Shown piece by piece: positions 42,607 to 52,167 of a DNA stretch of 64,000 nucleotides; position 1 is the first letter of the stretch, and every line of letters starts with the position of its first letter. The translations under genes were made by a program, and so were the position numbers. The stretch comes from Phycisphaeraceae bacterium. GTDB lineage: Bacteria > Planctomycetota > Phycisphaerae > Phycisphaerales > UBA1924. Under the pieces are notes generated by a model that did no database searches, was not told where the DNA came from, and saw only the letters and a list, made by a program, of their open reading frames with translations. The stretch spans positions 3,010,928 to 3,074,927 of the forward strand of contig JAHBXH010000001.1 of NCBI GenBank assembly GCA_019636555.1, in the 5' to 3' direction.

Positions 42607-43806
42607 ATGTCAACGCCCGCTCTCGGGAGCCGCGCTTTTAAGGCCGACCCGTTCCCGTTCTACAAGAAGCTGCGCGAAAGTGCGCCGGTGCATCGCGTCT
42701 GGCTCTCGCGCTCCACCGATGCCTATCTCATCGCGCGATATGCCGATTGCCAGAACGCGCTCAGAGATCATGAACGGATCATCAAGGATGTGACTGTCGC
42801 ATCGGGCAAGCGGCCGGCGTGGATGCCGGGCTTTTTGCGGCCGCTCTCCCGAAACATGCTCGATCTTGATGATCCGGATCACGCGCGATTGCGCCGTCTG
42901 GTTCACAAGGCGTTCACGCCGCGGCTGGTCGAAACGCTCGAACCCCGGATCCTGGAAATCGTCGATCGGCTTCTCACCGACGCCGAGTCGCGCGGCGGGA
43001 TGGACCTCATCCGCGACTTCGCTCTCCCGCTTCCCGTCACGATCATTTCCGAAATGCTCGGAGTTCCCGAAGAAGATCGGCACCGGTTCCAGAGATGGTC
43101 GAACCGGATGGTGAGCGCCGATACCTCGGCGCTGCACGCGCTCATGGCGGTTCCGAGCGCTTACGCGTTCATGCAATATGTCCGAAAGATGATCCGCGAT
43201 CGGCGGCGCGAGCCTCGTGAGGACCTTGTTACAAGCCTTGTCGCGGCGGACGACGAGGGCGACCGACTGAGCGAAGACGAGATGGTCGCGATGATCGTGC
43301 TGCTGCTGGTGGCGGGCCACGAGACCACGGTGAATCTGATCGGGAACGGCGTGCTCACGCTGCTCGCTCACGCGGAGCAGAAAGAGGCGCTCATCCGCGA
43401 TCTTTGGCTCATCGACGGCGCAATCGAGGAAATCCTCCGCTACGACGGGCCGGTTCTCATGGCGTCGGAGCGTTACGCGCTCGAGGAAGTCGAGATTCAG
43501 AATGTGAGAATCCCACGTGGATCGATGGTCTATGTCGTGCTGGCCTCTGCCAATCGAGATGAACAGCAGTTTGCGGATGCCGATGAATTCGACATTCGGC
43601 GGACTCCGAACCGCCATCTTGCTTTCGGCCAGGGGGTCCACTTCTGTCTGGGCTCGCCGCTTGCGAGAATGGAAGGTACTCGCGCTCTCTCGCGGTTGCT
43701 CGAGCGATTCCCCGGGGTCAGACTCGCAATCCCCCGCGATCGGCTGCGCTGGCGTCGAGGAATGCTGCTGCGAGGCGTGGAGTCGATGCCGGTCTTGCTG
43801 AAATGA
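42607..43806 (+). CDS. Cytochrome P450
   Basis: About 399 residues. The I-helix motif is AGHETT, the ExxR is in EEILRYDGPV, and the heme-binding loop is FGQGVHFCLGSPLAR with the thiolate Cys. This is a class I bacterial P450 that needs separate ferredoxin partners; none is adjacent. The substrate is unknown. ATG 42607 is preferred over the TTG six bases upstream. Confidence 0.93.
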   Translation: MSTPALGSRAFKADPFPFYKKLRESAPVHRVWLSRSTDAYLIARYADCQNALRDHERIIKDVTVASGKRPAWMPGFLRPLSRNMLDLDDPDHARLRRLVHKAFTPRLVETLEPRILEIVDRLLTDAESRGGMDLIRDFALPLPVTIISEMLGVPEEDRHRFQRWSNRMVSADTSALHALMAVPSAYAFMQYVRKMIRDRRREPREDLVTSLVAADDEGDRLSEDEMVAMIVLLLVAGHETTVNLIGNGVLTLLAHAEQKEALIRDLWLIDGAIEEILRYDGPVLMASERYALEEVEIQNVRIPRGSMVYVVLASANRDEQQFADADEFDIRRTPNRHLAFGQGVHFCLGSPLARMEGTRALSRLLERFPGVRLAIPRDRLRWRRGMLLRGVESMPVLLK

Positions 43807-43819
43807 AACGGCGGCGGTT

Positions 43820-45151
43820 CTACGTGCACTCCAGCGCGTCGTAGGCCGTTGCGAACAGCACGAAATCCGCGTCGTCGACCTGTCCATCATGATTCAGATC
43901 GGCAGGACAACCTTGAGGCATCGCGGGGTCGGAGCAGAGAAGCAGGTCGTACGCGCTGGCGAAGAGCACGAAGTCCGTGTCGTCGACGAGCGCATCGCAC
44001 GTGAAGTCGGCGGCGCACGCGGGGGGAGAACCGATCGAATAGCGAGCAAGGAATCCGGCCGCCGATCCGCCGGCGCTTGTGAATTGTCCGGCGAGGAAGA
44101 TCTCGCCGCTGGGCAGAGTCACGATCGCGTTGACATTCGAGTTGACGCCGCTGGTGAATGGGATCCACGAATTGCCGGAGCGAATGCCCACGCGCGAAAC
44201 CGGCGAGCCGTCGGCGGTCGTGAAACTGCCGCCGGCGATCAGATTTCCGTCGGCGGTCGTCGCCATCGAAAACACGATGTTGTTCATTCCCGAGCCGACT
44301 GGCTGCCAGGCGGCGCCGTTCCAGCGCGCGATGAAGAGAACAAATGTGCTTCCGGAGCGTGCGAAGTCACCGCCGGCGTAGAGCGTTCCGTCGGGCAGGA
44401 ATCCGAACGCGTAGGGGATGCCGCCGAGGCCGCCGCCCATCGGAAACCAGCCGGAGCCGTTCCATCGCGCGATCGAGTTGACCGCTTGCCCGTTGCCGAA
44501 GCTGAAGGTAAATCCGCCGCCGATGATGATGTCGCCGTTGGGCATTGTTGCGATCGCGTGGATCGTCCCGTTCACGCCGACGCCCATGTCGGACCAGGCG
44601 GAGCCGTTCCATCGCGCGACGTGCTGCGCGGATATGCCGCCCGCGGTGATGAACTCGCCGCCCGCGATGAGGTTTCCGTTTGTCGCAACGTGCAGCGCCC
44701 GCACCGAATGGCTGGTGCCGGTCCCGAGTTTGGACCACGATCCCGCGCTGAACTTTGCAACGTTGGCGGCACTGGTTTGGCCCGCGCTCGAGAAGAGACC
44801 GCCCGCGTAGAGATCTCCGTTCGGCGCGGCGGTGAGTGCGTAGACCGTGCCGCCGATTCCGTTGCCGATCGCGGTCCACTGATTGGTCGCCGGATCCCAC
44901 GAGGCGATATTGCTCCCGCCGACACCGCCGGCGGAAGAAAAACTGCCTCCGACCACCACACGCGGACCTTCAGGCCCGGAACCGTCGGGGTCCCAGAGCG
45001 TTGCCGCGAAGATGGGTCCGTTTGTACCTGGCGCGCCGGAGCCCGGCACCCAGCCGGCGTTGCACCATTGCGCGTTCGTTGCAGGACCGAAGAGCGCTGG
45101 AATCGTGATCGCGAACGCCACAGTACGCGGGCGGGTTGACATGCCATTCAC
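43820..45151 (-). CDS. Secreted beta-propeller protein with GC-type dockerin
   Basis: A 443-residue protein with a signal peptide, about seven repeats of the type 'IARWNGSGW..MG.G....V.A....G.LYAGG.F' (Kelch-like/propeller), and a C-terminal duplicated calcium-loop module (CAADFTCDALVDDTDFVLFA and CPADLNHDGQVDDADFVLFA). That module is the Cys-flanked dockerin variant of Phycisphaerae, of unknown partner. ATG 45142 (three codons later) is an alternative start. It ends 13 bp from the convergent P450 gene. Confidence 0.85.
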   Translation of the reverse strand: MNGMSTRPRTVAFAITIPALFGPATNAQWCNAGWVPGSGAPGTNGPIFAATLWDPDGSGPEGPRVVVGGSFSSAGGVGGSNIASWDPATNQWTAIGNGIGGTVYALTAAPNGDLYAGGLFSSAGQTSAANVAKFSAGSWSKLGTGTSHSVRALHVATNGNLIAGGEFITAGGISAQHVARWNGSAWSDMGVGVNGTIHAIATMPNGDIIIGGGFTFSFGNGQAVNSIARWNGSGWFPMGGGLGGIPYAFGFLPDGTLYAGGDFARSGSTFVLFIARWNGAAWQPVGSGMNNIVFSMATTADGNLIAGGSFTTADGSPVSRVGIRSGNSWIPFTSGVNSNVNAIVTLPSGEIFLAGQFTSAGGSAAGFLARYSIGSPPACAADFTCDALVDDTDFVLFASAYDLLLCSDPAMPQGCPADLNHDGQVDDADFVLFATAYDALECT

Positions 45152-45814
45152 TCCTTCAACAGCGCTCCGAACATCTTACCGACAAATGTTGACAGAACGA
45201 CCGCGCATTGCTGAACGAAGCGCATCGATTCATTTCGCAGCCGCCGCCCTTCGTCTTTATGCAATCTGAATACGTCTCGACACGACCGGCCCGATCGAAA
45301 ACGGTTACACCGCTCGGGCTTTGGCTCAAGAGTGACGGCATCCAAGGAATCCCGCCCTTCGAAGCCTGTTCGAACTCGCCCGCGTTTTGCTATCGATTGC
45401 GAAGCCCGGGGCGCGGTGTCGGACGCGCACTATTTGATTACGCGATCCCTCTGCACACTAATGAATGGCATTTGGATGGTTGACATGCTGCATCCAAAAA
45501 CCGAACAGACCAAGATGTTTGCATGTTCCATTTTGTCCATTGAAGAAAATTGAGGCGAATACCTATGTCGATTCTCTGGATTTCATCTTGCGAGATGAAT
45601 GGGTTTGTATAGCATCGCGGAGTTCGGGTCTGCCATCGCGGTCCGCCCCGCGATCAGATCAGTTGGATTTGGGTGTCGGACCACCGGTTCCATCCGTTGC
45701 TCGTCCGGTGCGCCCGCGAGAGACAAGATTGCCGATCCGCCAAGTACGCCGACTCGATCCGGGCTCGTTGCCCGGAGCGGCTCTGCTTGCCGTCGGCACG
45801 GGAGGAGAGAGCAC
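45152..45814. other. 663-bp gap without a convincing gene
   Basis: No frame here looks coding. A TTGACA at 45188 could be part of a promoter but no matching -10 box was seen. The last 20 bases carry a strong ribosome site (GGAGGAGA) for the next gene. Confidence 0.4.
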
Positions 45815-46462
45815 ATGAATCGACATTTGGCTTCAGCACTTGTGGGCGTTGCAACGCTTGCTGCCACAGCGTTCGCCGACGACTTTGCCCCGCCTCCATA
45901 CAGAGGAGGACCGCTGTCGGTGTATGCGCGATGGGAATTTCCTTCGGAGCCGACGAATTGGCTGAATGTGACGCCGACAGCATTCAGCGCGGTGGCGGGG
46001 CCGCCCGCTTACCACCTGTTTGGTTTGTTTGAAACACACGCCTTCGGTGACGGGGGCGACTGGCAAACCGGTCCGATCGGCGGCATCACTCCAAAGCACG
46101 GTGACGCGCTCATCAATTTCAAACTACAGAACTGGGTGGACGACTTGCCGATCAAACTCCTGCGCATTCAAGTGACCTGGAGCGGACTGAAGCCGCCGGA
46201 CATTTTTTCCGTCGTCGGTTTCGATCCGCTGATCATTCCGCATCTCGGCGAGCTGGTCGGCGGCGGCGTCGTCGATGATCATCATTTTTATCAGGACTGG
46301 AAGATCCGGCCCAATCCGGATTGGGACCTGATCACGCTGAAAGTAAAAGAAGGTTCAGTTCTCCACGAAGTTGTGATCGACACGATTTCGATCCCGGCTC
46401 CGGGCGCCTTCACTCTGGCCGGATTGGCATCGCTGATTGTCGCCCCACGACGCCGACGCTGA
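45815..46462 (+). CDS. Exported protein with PxPG-type sorting signal
   Basis: A 215-residue protein with signal peptide (MNRHLASALVGVATLAATAF) and C-terminal IPAPGAFTLAGLASLIVAP followed by RRRR at the very end. The body is beta-rich with no recognised domain. A strong terminator lies 24 bp after the stop. Confidence 0.8.
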   Translation: MNRHLASALVGVATLAATAFADDFAPPPYRGGPLSVYARWEFPSEPTNWLNVTPTAFSAVAGPPAYHLFGLFETHAFGDGGDWQTGPIGGITPKHGDALINFKLQNWVDDLPIKLLRIQVTWSGLKPPDIFSVVGFDPLIIPHLGELVGGGVVDDHHFYQDWKIRPNPDWDLITLKVKEGSVLHEVVIDTISIPAPGAFTLAGLASLIVAPRRRR

Positions 46463-46485
46463 TGTTGGTTCAGGAGGGAAGAAAG

Positions 46486-46524
46486 GGTGCGTCCGAGGCA
46501 TCTCGGCCGCGCCTTTTTATTTTT
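46486..46524 (+). terminator. Rho-independent terminator
   Basis: A 12-bp GC-rich stem with one mismatch and one G-T pair (46486-46497 with 46502-46513), a 4-base loop and TTTTTATTTTT after it. The remaining gap to 46773 shows nothing else. Confidence 0.9.
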
Positions 46525-46773
46525 GCAAATCCTGTCCTGTGGTCCGGCCCAAGCGGACCCAACATCCCGCGGAACCCGCACTTGACCGAAGAGCGGAGCA
46601 GCGGCTCCAGGTCCCAAAGCCATGTAACGAGTGGCGTCCCATAAAACCACATGTAACACTTTCTGCACGGTCTTCCCCTAATTCCGTAGACGGAAACTGC
46701 TGCATCGATTAGTCTTGAAGCTCGTTGTGGATCGTTACTGTAACTGTTCCGCGAAACTCAAGAGGAGAGAACG

Positions 46774-47442
46774 ATGAGACGTATTCTGACAGCCTTGGTG
46801 GCTGGCGCGGCATGCGCGACTGGCGCCCAAGCAGTCGTCGTCAATGTCGACCCGAGCGGACCCTCGTGGCTTGGCTTCATGAATGTGTTCGAACTGCCTT
46901 CCAATGGTGGCGGCTACGTCTTCGGAAGCCCCTGGGGCCCACCCGATCTCACGGCTGTGTTCAATGATCCGGGCCACACCCTGACGCTCGGACCGAACAC
47001 CATCGGTGATCCCGATCCGTTCTGGTACACGCCGAGCGGCGGACCGGGCGCGATGGGGAACAAGGTCATGCAAGCCAACCTCTACCACGAGGTGACGGAC
47101 ACGTATTCGGGCCAGATGGTGACGTTCCAGGGCAAGGTGCTCTCGAACACGCTGGCGGGTTCGCACGTCGGGATGATCTTCATCCGCGATTTCGCTCCGG
47201 ACTATTCCTCGTCGGTGGACATCTTCATCCCGATCGTCGCCGGCAACTTCAGCCTGAGCCTCAACACGATCGCCGCGCCGGGCCGCCATGTTCAGTGGGG
47301 CTTTCAAGTGACGGGACCGTGCGTGTGGGTGACCGATGTCGGCCAGTACGGCACCGCGGTGATCGAAACGATCCCGACGCCGGGCTCGCTCGCGCTGTTT
47401 GCCATCGGTGGTCTTGCCGCGGCTCGCCGCCGTCGCGCCTGA
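46774..47442 (+). CDS. Exported protein with PxPG-type sorting signal
   Basis: A 222-residue protein: signal peptide MRRILTALVAGAACATGAQA, beta-rich body, and C-terminal IPTPGSLALFAIGGLAAA then RRRRA. GGAGAG precedes the ATG. No enzymatic domain was recognised. It forms a tandem of sorting-signal genes with the previous one but is separated from it by a terminator. Confidence 0.82.
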   Translation: MRRILTALVAGAACATGAQAVVVNVDPSGPSWLGFMNVFELPSNGGGYVFGSPWGPPDLTAVFNDPGHTLTLGPNTIGDPDPFWYTPSGGPGAMGNKVMQANLYHEVTDTYSGQMVTFQGKVLSNTLAGSHVGMIFIRDFAPDYSSSVDIFIPIVAGNFSLSLNTIAAPGRHVQWGFQVTGPCVWVTDVGQYGTAVIETIPTPGSLALFAIGGLAAARRRRA

Positions 47443-47474
47443 TCGCATTTTGATGCATGATCAAATCTCCTGGG

Positions 47475-47507
47475 CCGCCGATCGAAGGATCGGCGGTCTG
47501 TTTCTTT
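47475..47507 (+). terminator. Rho-independent terminator
   Basis: CCGCCGATC/GATCGGCGG around a 4-base loop (47475-47496), followed by TCTGTTTCTTT. It ends the sorting-signal gene and lies before the convergent coiled-coil gene. Confidence 0.85.
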
Positions 47508-47526
47508 GGGGGTGGGATGTCTGAAA

Positions 47527-48396
47527 TCAGCGGCTGGCTTTGCGCGCCTCGATGAGCGATTCCTGCTGGGAAGCGAGCGACTCGATCTGGCGGCGCAGGC
47601 GTGCGATCTCTTCTCTGGCGTCTTTCGGAAATTCGTCGGAGAATGACAATTCCCCTTCGCTCGTGACCGACCATCGATCCGCGTTTACTTCGAGCACTTC
47701 AAACTGCTGCTTGGAAGCAAGCAGGATCTGGTGTTCGAGTTGGTGAATGCCGAGAAGATTCTCGGGGTTTGCCTTGGCGTTGAAGCCCGCTGCGAACTCG
47801 TCCGCATCTTTTCTGGAAACACCCCGAGCGGCGAGGTCCTTGGGAATGCGCGCCGAAATGCCGCGGAAATAATCGATCACGGCTTCGTGGGAACTCGTTG
47901 CCGTTTCGAGCAGCGACTGTCGTGCTTGTACGGATTGTGCATCGGTCAGGCCGGTGTAGGAAGTCCCTCCCGCATCGGCAAACGCGCCGGCGGCATCGAT
48001 GTACTTTTTCAGAATCTGGTTCTGTTCCGCGGCAAGCGCGGCTGCGTATTCCATGACCGCTTTTTCTGCGCCCGTGGAAGAGGCCGCGACGGCTTCGAGT
48101 TTCTTTGCGGTCTCGGCAGTGAGGCGGATCGCTTTCTCGTCATCGCCGTCGAGCGAGGCCTTTCGGGCTTCTTCGGAGATAGCACGGATCTCGGCGAGTG
48201 CCGCGGGATTCGATGTCTCGGGCTTCGATGGGATCTCGCGAGGCGCCTGGGCAAGCCTTGCACTTCGAACCACGAGTGCGACGATCACGATTGCGGCGAA
48301 ACCGGCCACCGCAACCAACAAAAAAGGAAAGCCGGAGCGCGCTTGCGGCTGCGCGGAATCGGTCTTCTCGCGATGGAATCCATCGGTGCCGGGCAC
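47527..48396 (-). CDS. Single-TM protein with helical extracytoplasmic domain
   Basis: A 289-residue protein with one membrane helix at about residues 22-44 (FPFLLVAVAGFAAIVIVALV), then 240 residues that are almost entirely alpha-helical, ending in a coiled coil (REEIARLRRQIESLASQQES). No domain recognised. It lies 53 bp after the di-heme protein gene on the same strand and could belong to the same operon. Confidence 0.65.
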   Translation of the reverse strand: MPGTDGFHREKTDSAQPQARSGFPFLLVAVAGFAAIVIVALVVRSARLAQAPREIPSKPETSNPAALAEIRAISEEARKASLDGDDEKAIRLTAETAKKLEAVAASSTGAEKAVMEYAAALAAEQNQILKKYIDAAGAFADAGGTSYTGLTDAQSVQARQSLLETATSSHEAVIDYFRGISARIPKDLAARGVSRKDADEFAAGFNAKANPENLLGIHQLEHQILLASKQQFEVLEVNADRWSVTSEGELSFSDEFPKDAREEIARLRRQIESLASQQESLIEARKASR

Positions 48397-48449
48397 GACG
48401 CTCTCCGGTTGTTCTCGATCAAATGTATGAACGTGATTTGCCGCGGCGC

Positions 48450-50234
48450 TCAGGGCGGGCTGATTTCGACTTCATGTTTTCGATATTTCATGTCGGTCAG
48501 CGTTTTGAGGAATGCGACCAAGGCTTTGCGATCTTCGCAGGAGAGGGCGAGGCCGCCATCGGGATGCTTGGAGATGTTCGGATCGAGCGTGTCGGAGGGG
48601 TGCACTCCATCCGCGTAGTGATCGATGACTTCTTCGAGCGTTGCGAATCGGCCGTCGTGCATGTACGGCGCGGTGAGTTCAACATTGCGAAGCGAAGGAA
48701 CCTTGAACTTTCCGGCGTCGGTGCTTCGGCCGGTCGCTGATTGGCGGCCGCGATCGGAGAATTCGGAGTCGAGTCCGTTGTTTTTAAAGAGGTTGTTGGT
48801 GAAAAGCTCGTTGCCGTGACAATGGAAGCAGTCGGCGCCGAGGCGGCCGCGGGCGGGATCGAATTCGAGGACGAAAAGCGTCAGCCCGTGTTTTTCTTCG
48901 TCGGTGAACTGCGCTTCGTCGCGCACGGCGCGATCGAACTTCGAATCGCCGGAGATGAGCGTGAGAAGATACTGCTCGAGCGCGAGCCCGAGGCGCTCGT
49001 CGGTGATGCCCGGCGAGCCGAAGGCCTTTTCGAAGAGCGCCGGATAGTCGGGGTCGGCGCGGAGCTTGGCAACCGCGGCATCAAGGCTCTGGTGCATCTC
49101 GCGCTCGTCCTGGATCGGCGCGAGCGCCTGATCACGGGGGCGGGTGCGCTTGCCGTCCCACGTCATGGATGTCATCCACGCGAGATTAAAGAGCGGCATG
49201 GTGTTGCGTTTCCCGAGCAACCCGTCGACACCTTTGCTGTAGGCGTTGCCGGGATCGGAGAACGCGGCATCGGGGTGATGGCAATCCGAACAGGATTGGG
49301 CGTTGTTGGCGGAGAGTTTCTTTTCGAAGAACAGTTTTTCGCCAAGGGATACGCCCTCGACCGTGAGAGGGTTGTCGGCTGGAAGGGGCGGCTCGCCGAA
49401 TCCTTGCGGGATTTGCAGATAGAACCGGCGCGTCCCGGGCGGAATGGATGTGCTCGCCAGCGGCGAGGTCTCTTCAGTCGGCGTGGATCGCGAGATTTCT
49501 CCGAGTGAGATCGCTCCGGCGATATTGGAAGCAAGAAGGCCCGCGAGAGGATCATCGTCCGCGGAATGGGTTGAATCCGCGCCGCCCGCGTGCCGGATCA
49601 CGATGCGATTTGGCGCATCGAAGATTCGAGACACATCGAAGCGGAGCGCGAGCGCCGAATCCCCGTCGACCGAGATCGGGCCCGGCAGCGAAAAGTGCAT
49701 GAGGTGACGATCGGTCGCGATGTGGTACGAGTATCCACCGAGCTGATCCGCCGGGAGCACATACCGGCCTTCGATGGCGAGAAAGACATAGCCGCCCTGC
49801 CAGCTCCAGTGCAGCCCGTTCAACACCGGGTTCAGCGCATCTTCCGGGCCGTACTGCGACGGATCGCTGTGGTTACGCTCGGGCTCGAGGCCGATGTCGA
49901 ATTCGATTCCGGAATAGTTTTCGTCGGGAACGGCGCCGAGATCGATTCCGATTCGGCTTTCCGCGGCATCGATGAAACCGACGGTCGAGATTGCGAGGGG
50001 TGGCGCGTGCGAGCGAAGCAGCCGGATGTTTGAAACCAGATAGGAGAGACGAGTCACCGAGATCGTGTTGCCGCCGGAAGTGCGGAGGCTCACATCCTCG
50101 AATCGCATCGGCTCGGGGCCGAAAACATGATCGAACACGAGCCGCAGATGGGGATCGGAGGAAGGTGCGCCCGCTGCCGGAGCGCCGAGCGAGATCAACA
50201 CCAGCGCGAGGATGGTGAGGATTCGCGACTTCAT
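48450..50234 (-). CDS. MbnP-MbnH-like fusion: copper-binding domain plus di-heme cytochrome c peroxidase
   Basis: A 594-residue exported protein. After a signal peptide, residues 25-240 resemble MbnP (GLHWSWQGGYVFLAIEGRY, GGYSYHIATDRHLMHFSL). Residues 285-590 form a bacterial di-heme peroxidase (MbnH/MauG-like) with heme motifs SCSDCHHPDAAF at about 313 and CFHCHGNELF at about 469, and APYMHDGRFATLEEVIDHY. In methanotrophs MbnH and MbnP are separate proteins and MbnH oxidises a Trp of MbnP to kynurenine; here both are one chain. ATG 50234 starts the signal peptide. Confidence 0.85.
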   Translation of the reverse strand: MKSRILTILALVLISLGAPAAGAPSSDPHLRLVFDHVFGPEPMRFEDVSLRTSGGNTISVTRLSYLVSNIRLLRSHAPPLAISTVGFIDAAESRIGIDLGAVPDENYSGIEFDIGLEPERNHSDPSQYGPEDALNPVLNGLHWSWQGGYVFLAIEGRYVLPADQLGGYSYHIATDRHLMHFSLPGPISVDGDSALALRFDVSRIFDAPNRIVIRHAGGADSTHSADDDPLAGLLASNIAGAISLGEISRSTPTEETSPLASTSIPPGTRRFYLQIPQGFGEPPLPADNPLTVEGVSLGEKLFFEKKLSANNAQSCSDCHHPDAAFSDPGNAYSKGVDGLLGKRNTMPLFNLAWMTSMTWDGKRTRPRDQALAPIQDEREMHQSLDAAVAKLRADPDYPALFEKAFGSPGITDERLGLALEQYLLTLISGDSKFDRAVRDEAQFTDEEKHGLTLFVLEFDPARGRLGADCFHCHGNELFTNNLFKNNGLDSEFSDRGRQSATGRSTDAGKFKVPSLRNVELTAPYMHDGRFATLEEVIDHYADGVHPSDTLDPNISKHPDGGLALSCEDRKALVAFLKTLTDMKYRKHEVEISPP

Positions 50235-50262
50235 TTGATTCCGCCGCGCGAAGCGCTGCGGG

Positions 50263-51450
50263 TCAATTGCAGACGAGGGCATCGTACGCGACCGCGAAGA
50301 GAACGAAATCAGCGTCGTCCACCGATCCATCGTGATTCAGGTCCGCGTAACAGCCGGCAGGCATGTCGGCTTCGGTGCACAACAGGATGTTGTACGCCGG
50401 AGCGAACATTGCAAAATCTGCGTCGTCGATCTGGCCGTCGCAATTCAGATCGGCCTCGCAGTAGGGCGCGGCGCCGGAAGGGACAGAAACCGAGTGCGAG
50501 GTGTTGTCGGTTTGGAGCACCCCGTAGTACTGCGGGCCGACGATGTAGGGGTAGGCGGAAGCGCCGGACGCGTCGATGGTCGTGAAGTAGGCGTAGGTGC
50601 CGCCGGGATAGTCGGGCGTGACGCAGAAGCGACCGTTGTATTGATCGAGATTGCCGAGGCCCGCGATGTATTCGAAATCTTCGATGTAGTAGCCCAGCGG
50701 ATAGGTCGTGCTGACATTCGGACCGTAATTCGTGGGGGTCAGGACCGTTCCGTTCGGGAGGGTTGTGCGCGTTGTAATTGAGCGCGCGCGGTAGCTCGAA
50801 TTCAAGCGCACGACTCCCCCGCTTCCGTCGGCGTTCGCGAATCCGTACGGGCCGTAGATCGGGAATCCGTCGAACGCAAAACCGAGAATCGGAGAGTGCT
50901 TCGTGCCGCTGTCTCCAAGAACGATGCGCAAGCCGATCGGAGTCTGGTGATGGTGATAGGCGCCGCCGGGAGCCGGGTGTCCGCCGGCCGAATCGAAACT
51001 CGGCCCTTCGACAATGACCGCGTTCTGATTCCAGAAGCCCTTGTTCTGATAGGAGCGCGCATCTTTCGCGTTGAAGATTTCGACGCCGTCGATCCAGAGC
51101 CCGATCGCGCCGAGACCGGTGCTGGTGTGTGTTCCGGTCGCGGCGGTCGGCGTATGTGGGAAGCGTGCGAGGATGTTCTGGTTTGAAGGCGTGTTGGGAT
51201 TGCTCGGCCACGGACCGATCGGATAGGCGGGGATTCCCGTGGCGTTGACGTAGGAATTGGTCGAAGTCGTGCGCACCTGCTGCACATCGGAGAGGATCGT
51301 GCTGAGGATGTTGTTGATGAACGCGTCGCTGCTCTGGCCGTGACTCCCGGTCGCGTTCTGCTTCCAGGCTTTCACGTCCGGTTGCGCCGACGAAAGTTGA
51401 GCGACCCCGGACGCGACAGCAAAGAAAGCGAAAGCGGAAATGGCTCGCAT
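50263..51450 (-). CDS. YHYH-domain secreted protein with GC-type dockerin
   Basis: A 395-residue exported protein. The start at 51450 has GAGGAGGT in front and gives a clean signal peptide (MRAISAFAFFAVASGVAQLS). The middle holds the YHYH-domain features GGAYHHHQTPIGLRI and GFAFDGFPIYGPYGF. The C-terminus is the duplicated Cys-flanked dockerin (CEADLNCDGQIDDADFAMFA and CYADLNHDGSVDDADFVLFA). The stop is 29 bp before the MbnP-MbnH-like gene. The role of YHYH domains is not known. Confidence 0.85.
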   Translation of the reverse strand: MRAISAFAFFAVASGVAQLSSAQPDVKAWKQNATGSHGQSSDAFINNILSTILSDVQQVRTTSTNSYVNATGIPAYPIGPWPSNPNTPSNQNILARFPHTPTAATGTHTSTGLGAIGLWIDGVEIFNAKDARSYQNKGFWNQNAVIVEGPSFDSAGGHPAPGGAYHHHQTPIGLRIVLGDSGTKHSPILGFAFDGFPIYGPYGFANADGSGGVVRLNSSYRARSITTRTTLPNGTVLTPTNYGPNVSTTYPLGYYIEDFEYIAGLGNLDQYNGRFCVTPDYPGGTYAYFTTIDASGASAYPYIVGPQYYGVLQTDNTSHSVSVPSGAAPYCEADLNCDGQIDDADFAMFAPAYNILLCTEADMPAGCYADLNHDGSVDDADFVLFAVAYDALVCN

Positions 51451-51612
51451 GCAGACCTCCTCGGACGTGCGGTTCGGGCGTGGGGTCCCCCGAGAGAATT
51501 GGCCCTGGCGACCCGCCGGGGGACACCCGCCGGTTTTTTCTGCAATGATCGGGGGCGTTCGTGCGTTCGTGTCCCCCAAGGGAGCGAACGCACCAATAGA
51601 AGGAAGAGGCAC

Positions 51613-52167
51613 TTGCCGCAGCGCAGCACCGAGGATCGCCTGGCCGAATTCGAACAACTGGCCCGGCGGCATGCCGAGATGCTTGCTGCGTATCTGCGGA
51701 GCCTTCTCGTGGGTGTGGGATCGGGCGCTCTGCTCGATGATGTGTTCCAGGAGGTGATGATGGTGGCGTGGAGGCGGATCGACGATTACGACCGCACGCG
51801 ACCGTTCGACGCGTGGTTGCGGGGGATCGCGCGCAATCTCGCGATGGAGCACGCCCGAAAGAACACTCAACGAATGGTGATGTCGGACCCGCGCGTGCTC
51901 GATTTGCTCGATGCGCGATACGACGGCTTCGCGGCGTCGTTGCCCGCCGGCGGATCTTTCTCTGAGGGAATCGATCGGCTGCTCCGCTGCCTGGCAGAAC
52001 TGCCCGCCGCGATGCGCGAAGTGATGGAACTGGCCTATGCCCGCGGCATGATGCTCAAACAGATCGGGCTCGCGCTCGGGGTCGAAGAAGAGACGATCAA
52101 GAAGCGTGTGCAGCGCAGCCGCGCGGCGATCGCGGATTGCCTTCGCAAACAGGAGGGATCGCCATGA
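51613..52167 (+). CDS. ECF-type RNA polymerase sigma factor
   Basis: 184 residues with sigma region 2 (DDVFQEVMMVAWRRIDDYDR, then FDAWLRGIARNLAMEHAR) and region 4 (LPAAMREVMELAYARGMMLK and EEETIKKRVQRSRAAI). TTG at 51613 after AAGGAAGAGG is chosen as start since no ATG fits. The stop overlaps the next gene's ATG (ATGA), so the two are translationally coupled, as sigma/anti-sigma pairs often are. Confidence 0.85.
   Translation: MPQRSTEDRLAEFEQLARRHAEMLAAYLRSLLVGVGSGALLDDVFQEVMMVAWRRIDDYDRTRPFDAWLRGIARNLAMEHARKNTQRMVMSDPRVLDLLDARYDGFAASLPAGGSFSEGIDRLLRCLAELPAAMREVMELAYARGMMLKQIGLALGVEEETIKKRVQRSRAAIADCLRKQEGSP

Noticed and set aside
45208..45483. A 91-codon plus-strand frame in the gap before the exported-protein gene
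   Set aside because: No codon bias, no domain and no ribosome site; treated as non-coding.
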